From contig BSBM01000461.1 of NCBI GenBank assembly GCA_027924585.1, positions 9,735,001 to 9,799,000 on the forward strand: a DNA stretch of 64,000 nt, in the 5' to 3' direction. A program made the translations under genes and the position numbers. A model generated the notes under the pieces. The model was not told the origin of the DNA. It did no database searches and worked only from the letters and a program-made list of their open reading frames with translations. The DNA is from Larix kaempferi. Lineage: Eukaryota; Streptophyta; Pinopsida; Pinales; Pinaceae. Positions 59,070 to 64,000 of the stretch are shown here, one piece after another. The first letter of the stretch is position 1. Each line of letters starts with the position of its first letter.

Positions 59070-62000
59070 TGTTGGTTGTAGCATTGGGCCTTCATGGGCT
59101 ACCTATCACAACTGTAGAGGTAAGTATGCTTCTGGTTTAGCACTGATAATTAAGAAAAATTTCAAAATTTTCAAATTTTGAAAAATTTTCTAAGTGTTTT
59201 TGTTTGGTTGAGCGAATGCATTTCGGCAAGTCTGGTGGAGTTGAGACGATACATTTCAGAGAGACTCACTAAGTGGAGTCGACACATTCGATAAATTTAG
59301 TTGAGTTGTGCCAATGAGGTTGTGCAAGTGCCCAAGGAAAGGAAGAAAAATCTCAAAACTTTTCTAAGTGTCTTTTGGCAGCAGAACTCGGTGAGTTGGT
59401 CCACAACGGCAGAAGAACTCGGCGAGTTGGTCCAAAACTACGGCAGAACTCAGCAAGATGGTTCGAAACGGAGGAAGGACTCGACGAGTTCATCCGAAAA
59501 AAGTTTCTAAGTGTTTTATGGCAGAGGAACTCAGCAAGTTGGTCTGAAATTGCGGCAGAACTCGGCAATTTGGTCTGAAACGATGGAAAAGACAAATGAG
59601 TCGGCCGACCGGAGAAACTCGGCGAGTTGGTCCGAAACGGGTCAGAAGACATAGTTGAGTTTGCCAACCGGCAGAACTTGGTAAGTTGATCCGTAACGGG
59701 TCAGAAGAGCTCAGTGAGTTGCTCCCAAATAGGGAATTTCAGTGATTTTCCAGGGTTAATTTTAGGTGCTAGAAGTTGAAACATTGCCATGGAACGTATG
59801 CACCAGATTGTGCGAAATGGAAAGAATTACAAAAAAAAACCAAGGGCGTTGCCCTCGACTTGCCCTGCAGTGGTGGAAGCCACAAGGAGGCAAGCCCCCT
59901 TGACCCCCGTTGTCCCCCGGAGACAGTCGTGAAAGTGTGAAATGCAATCTCTATGCTTGGGATGAGAAGCAACAATCTCATAGAAGGTTGCGAAAGCCTT
60001 ATTGAGAGTAATTAGATGTAATATGCATTGCGGAAGAGCAATGGAAGCAGCAAATCAATGTTGATAAGAGGGAAATTCCTCACCTTAAACTATTTCTTTT
60101 TATAGCATAAGAATTTCATGTTTGAAAAATAGTAAGAATGAATGTTATACACGTATGTATATATTGAATTGATAAATTGTGAGAAGATCATAGCTAATGA
60201 TTGCTTGTATCCTTGGTAGGAAAGCAAAGAAAAGGATCAGCTATGATGTGCAGGGGGAACTCCATGTCATGATGAGGAATTGGAAAGGGAAAATTCCTTA
60301 ACTCCTCTCTTGCTATTGTATTTATATTTTCTGACTTTTTATATACTGAAAATTATGGCATAGGGATTCTAGAAATGCAAGAGAATAATGCATATGAATT
60401 AGTGGGCATGATTAAAGAGTCATTGCATAGTGCGTGTGGATTGCTTATGCATGATCATGATGTTGCACATGGGTAAAGGTAGTGAAAGTTACACATGCAA
60501 TATCCCATTAATGGTATTGCCTATGGTTGATCACCAATAATGTTGTTGATAATGGTTGTACGAATCAAACCATAGAAGCATGACTGGAAATGCAAGAGAT
60601 TAGATAGATGAAATGAATATGCACTAGATGGCATATTAATAAACATTGCACAGTGCATGTCATATTGCATATTGGTAAAATAGCAATGTTTTACATATGC
60701 AATGAGCCACTTAACATACTTATTGAGGTTGCTAATAATTAGTACTGTTCGCATTGGTTGTAGGACCAAAGAAAACCGAAGCATGGCTAAGGATGTGGAT
60801 GATGTTCCATATGACCAACAACCTTATGAGGAAAGGATGGTGCAACAAATCTATGATCATGATGTTGGAAAAAGGACTATGTAGCCTTGGTAAGAGACCA
60901 ACTGATCAAGTAACATCCAACGATGTTAATAACAGCCATGCAGGTAATGGTTATTTGTGCTAAATTGGATGAATGTTGAAAGACGATTTGGTAAGATCCC
61001 TTCAACTATGTTTAAACTATGTTGAATTGTTTGCATGTGAGACTGAGTGCCTGAGTGTGAATATAATCCTACCAATTATGGTCAGGTATGGGTAAGTGAA
61101 GGCAAGGATCCTTACACCCTATAGTTTCTTAGAAACCTCAATGCATTCATATGAAATTATATCATGACATTTGTGTATGTTGGTTGTGAGTTTTAACAAC
61201 CAAAGCAAGTGATGACTTATGGTCCCATTGTAGTGTATGCCATATGAGATAGGCATGGTTAGACAATAATATGTTGGAATGCATAGTATTCATGGATTAA
61301 TCCAAGGTTGTATTAAGGGGTTATGCATTGAGTGAATGCACATTAAAAGATTATGTAAATGTTGTGAATGTGCATTCATATGTGTGGGTGCACATGTTGA
61401 GATGCATTGTGTGAATGCATGGGTGTGACATATATATGTTTAAATGTAGTTAGATAATAGATGAAATGGTGGACTATTGTTAATCCTGAGACTATTTCAT
61501 GAGCTACTATGAATGCAGGAGAAAGACTGCATGGAGAATGTAGACATGTGATGGGATACTAGAGCACTATGTTGGAAGGATAGAGTTGCATGGAATGTGA
61601 ATTAATGAGTATTTACAGTTTATTTAAACTCCATGGATAGTGTGACTGTGTCTTGCAATTTTATTGTGATAATGATGCATATATAGAAATGTATATATTT
61701 CATTGCATTTCAAATATTAACAGCTGAAGGTGTTTGAATTATTGAGTGTTATAATTCTGAGATCACTTCAATGACTATTGTGCCAATGAAATGATTATAT
61801 GCATAGATACTCACAACGCATTTGGTTGGTTGAAGTTTCAGTTTTCAAGTAAAAAAGTCTTGCGTATGGCAATGAGGATAAGTCCATAGTAAAGACCGAG
61901 ATCTACCATGTGCAGAAGCCAAAGGTTATGAGAAGTTTCTCATGGTTGTAACTTATGCATGAAACAAATCTTAAAATTGTCTGATTTAAGTTTATGAGAA

Positions 62001-64000
62001 TAATCTCATGGTTGCTAATCTAAATTCTGTAGGAAAACAGATTTGTAAATTTCAGATTTAAAATTTTGCTAATAATTGCTAATGACTGTTTGGCTTATAT
62101 AAAAATTGTGTCAAGAAGACATGTTGTAGGTGGATGTTAATGTATGGTAGAACGGGTGAAACCATAATGGACAGAGTGATACCACTTACGAGAGACAAAC
62201 AATATGAGGATGGCCTCATAGTTAAACCAATCCATTTATGTAGGAGGACAGAATTGTAAATTCATGTTTGAATTTAATTATTAATGCCATTGATTGGTTA
62301 TGAAACAATCAAATTTGAAGTTATGATTAAATGTTGTTGACTGTTTGGCTATTTGATAAGTGTGCTAGGATGACACATTGCAGGAAGACCATGTGTGATG
62401 GCCTGCAAAATCCAAACTAGATGGGAAGGATCCCATGCTTTGGAAATGGGTTTCGGGTGAAAAGCCATAGTAAATGTTGATAATGTCTTAGCTTAACTGC
62501 ATGTTGCTAAACCATGTGAGTGAGACAGTAAAATTATGGAAACAAGGCATGTGTGGGTTATGGAACGTGAAAGGATTGGGGTGGCAGACCAAAGTACTGT
62601 TGACTCAGAGAGGGGAGCCCCAATTCTTCGCAAATGAAGGAAAGATACATCTGAAAAGGGATAAGTATTATGTAACCCTAACTCATAATATACATGTTTG
62701 GTTATTAAATTTAATATGCGAAGCATGTTTTATTATTTCATTATTATTCCAAACTGCTTGAGTATGATTAGGGCCTACATGTCTCACATCCGAAAGGGAG
62801 TGCGCACCTTTCTGGTGCTGGGTTATGATAGGGTTGTCAATATTGACTACACCCTAAGGGAATGGACGCATTCCTGGTGTTTCAATACTTGATAGTGAAT
62901 GTTGTGAAATATGTTTACAATTTTGGGACAACAATACTGATGATATTGCTTATCCTTCTTGTGTTACCAGCTTACACAGATGCAATTTGGTGCTGCACAT
63001 GGATGAAGAAAAATGAAAGGTTGTTGTGGAGGTATTGACGAAGGGTTATTGCATTCCTAATGAACCTAGTCAGTGTACTGGTTTGGCATTATTTACTTGG
63101 TTGTTGTGGAGGTATTGATGAAGGGTTGTTACATGCATAATAAACCCAGACGATGCACTGGTTTGGCATTATTTGCTTTGATGTTTCGGGTATGGTGGGG
63201 TCATGTTGACCTGGAGTTAAGGAAGTCACCTAAAGAGTCCCTAAAGGGAACCGCCGGTTTTGCACAAGAGGAGTGCCATCCTTATGTGGGTGAAGAATTG
63301 ATATGCGCATGAAGGGTTGTGACACGTGTGAAAGGATGATGCAAGCTTAAGGCAAAGTGGTAGAGCCTTGACCTATAATGGTCGGTGGCGCAGTTTCCTT
63401 CCATTGTTCAATGACCCAGACGAATGCATTGGCTCTTCAATGGAGAGGGCCAACCAGGTATGGTACTGGTTGGGCACCACAAATGCTTGGTAAATCCAGT
63501 CGGCATGAAGGTGTACTGGTTGGGCATTAACTATTTGATGTTGTGTAGCAACATGCGTGTTGGCCAAAAATCCAATTCCATAGGAGATCCCAAGGCTTGC
63601 AAAGCGAAGCAGGATCCTATGGACCAAAAAGGAAATGCACAACACAGATAAGTATTCATTTTCATTTATTCTTGTTTGGAATAATGAAGATTTCAGGTAT
63701 AATCCTTTTAACAGCTAAGCTGATACACTATTGTTTCTTTGTTGGAAACCTTGGTCATTGTAGGAAAGCAAGGACCCTGAAAGAACTTTAAAATGCTTGG
63801 TAAAACTAGAGAGTAACTGGTCAGGCGCTATAAAATTCTTGGTAAACAAGAGAGTGACTAGTCGGGCGCTATAAAATTATTGGTAAACCAGAGAGTAACT
63901 GGTCTGGCGCTATAAAATTCAAAGATGCTCAATAAATTCAGAGAATAGTTGGTGGGAGCATTAAACACTTGATGTTGCGGAGCAACCGGCATGTTGGCCA
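59070..64000 (+). other. Leader of element C, copy B (cut by window end)
   Basis: Matches 12,273-17,215, including the CTCGGCGAG array (about 59,375-59,745) and the 41-bp array (about 63,788-63,935). No supported gene. If the duplication continues, gag-pol should follow beyond 64,000. Confidence 0.65.

Larger units (their letters stand above)
46790..64000. repeat. Copy B of the duplicated nested block (cut by window end)
   Basis: Collinear with 1-17,215. Adjacent DNA to the left is element G. Lesions partly differ from copy A, showing independent decay after duplication. Confidence 0.93.

Noticed and set aside
1-64000. Copies A and B as the two LTRs of one giant retrotransposon
   Set aside because: The shared block contains complete internal elements with their own target duplications, and the shared sequence extends outside the first LTR. 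It behaves as a duplicated nest, not as an LTR pair.

Overview
This window is repeat-rich nuclear DNA of a plant. It has no ribosomal, tRNA or confidently recognisable host gene. Nearly everything that can be identified is LTR retrotransposon DNA. The evidence is primer-binding sites matching the 3' end of plant initiator tRNA-Met (TGGTATCAGAGC), long LTRs opening TGTAATGTCCC or TGTCATGTCCC, purine tracts, 5-bp target-site duplications, and decayed Copia and Ty3/Gypsy gag-pol. The very long LTRs, deep nesting and old decay suggest a large-genome seed plant, possibly a gymnosperm. That is inference only. All identities and divergences quoted are eye estimates from sampled stretches.

Layout. 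Positions 1-17,215 (copy A) and 46,790-64,000 (copy B) are two directly repeated copies of one nested block, about 95% identical, offset 46,789 bp and cut by both window edges. The block holds, in order: (1) a non-autonomous element ('LTR1 element') with a 2.1-kb LTR, a tRNA-Met site, about 2.9 kb of unfamiliar acidic and coiled-coil reading frames, a purine tract and only the first 45 bp of its 3' LTR; (2) element D, with a GC-patterned repetitive leader and a roughly 600-codon unfamiliar ORF; (3) element E, a complete 3-kb non-autonomous Copia-like element (target duplication GTTTC) carrying only a truncated gag, inserted in the D ORF; (4) the LTR and long leader of element C, which cuts the D ORF a second time. 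In copy A, element C continues through 6.3 kb of leader to a decayed gag and a pol with an extra RNase H ahead of reverse transcriptase. It ends inside integrase near 23.1 kb.

Between the copies: 23.1-31.5 kb is mostly AT-rich non-coding DNA with LTR-like pieces and degenerate tandem repeats. From 31,564 to 41,559 lies what looks like a solo LTR (TSD CCTAC), split by a young minus-strand Copia element F (32,688-40,103, TSD GCTGG, LTRs about 1.7% different). F keeps a damaged reverse transcriptase/RNase H, and most of the rest of its interior is a series of unrelated tandem arrays. The interval 41.6-44.9 kb is LTR-like with a GATCGA-containing repeat. From 44.9 to 46.8 kb is the 5' part of an old minus-strand Copia element G (gag, protease, integrase start), into which copy B's first LTR is inserted.

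History read from the sequence: G, then the LTR1 element, then D, then E and C (both inserted in D; their relative order is not fixed). The nest was then duplicated, the copies decayed separately, and F inserted recently. Nothing here looks like a working gene set. Every coding region carries stops, frameshifts or deletions, many of them CAG-to-TAG changes as expected from decay of methylated cytosines.
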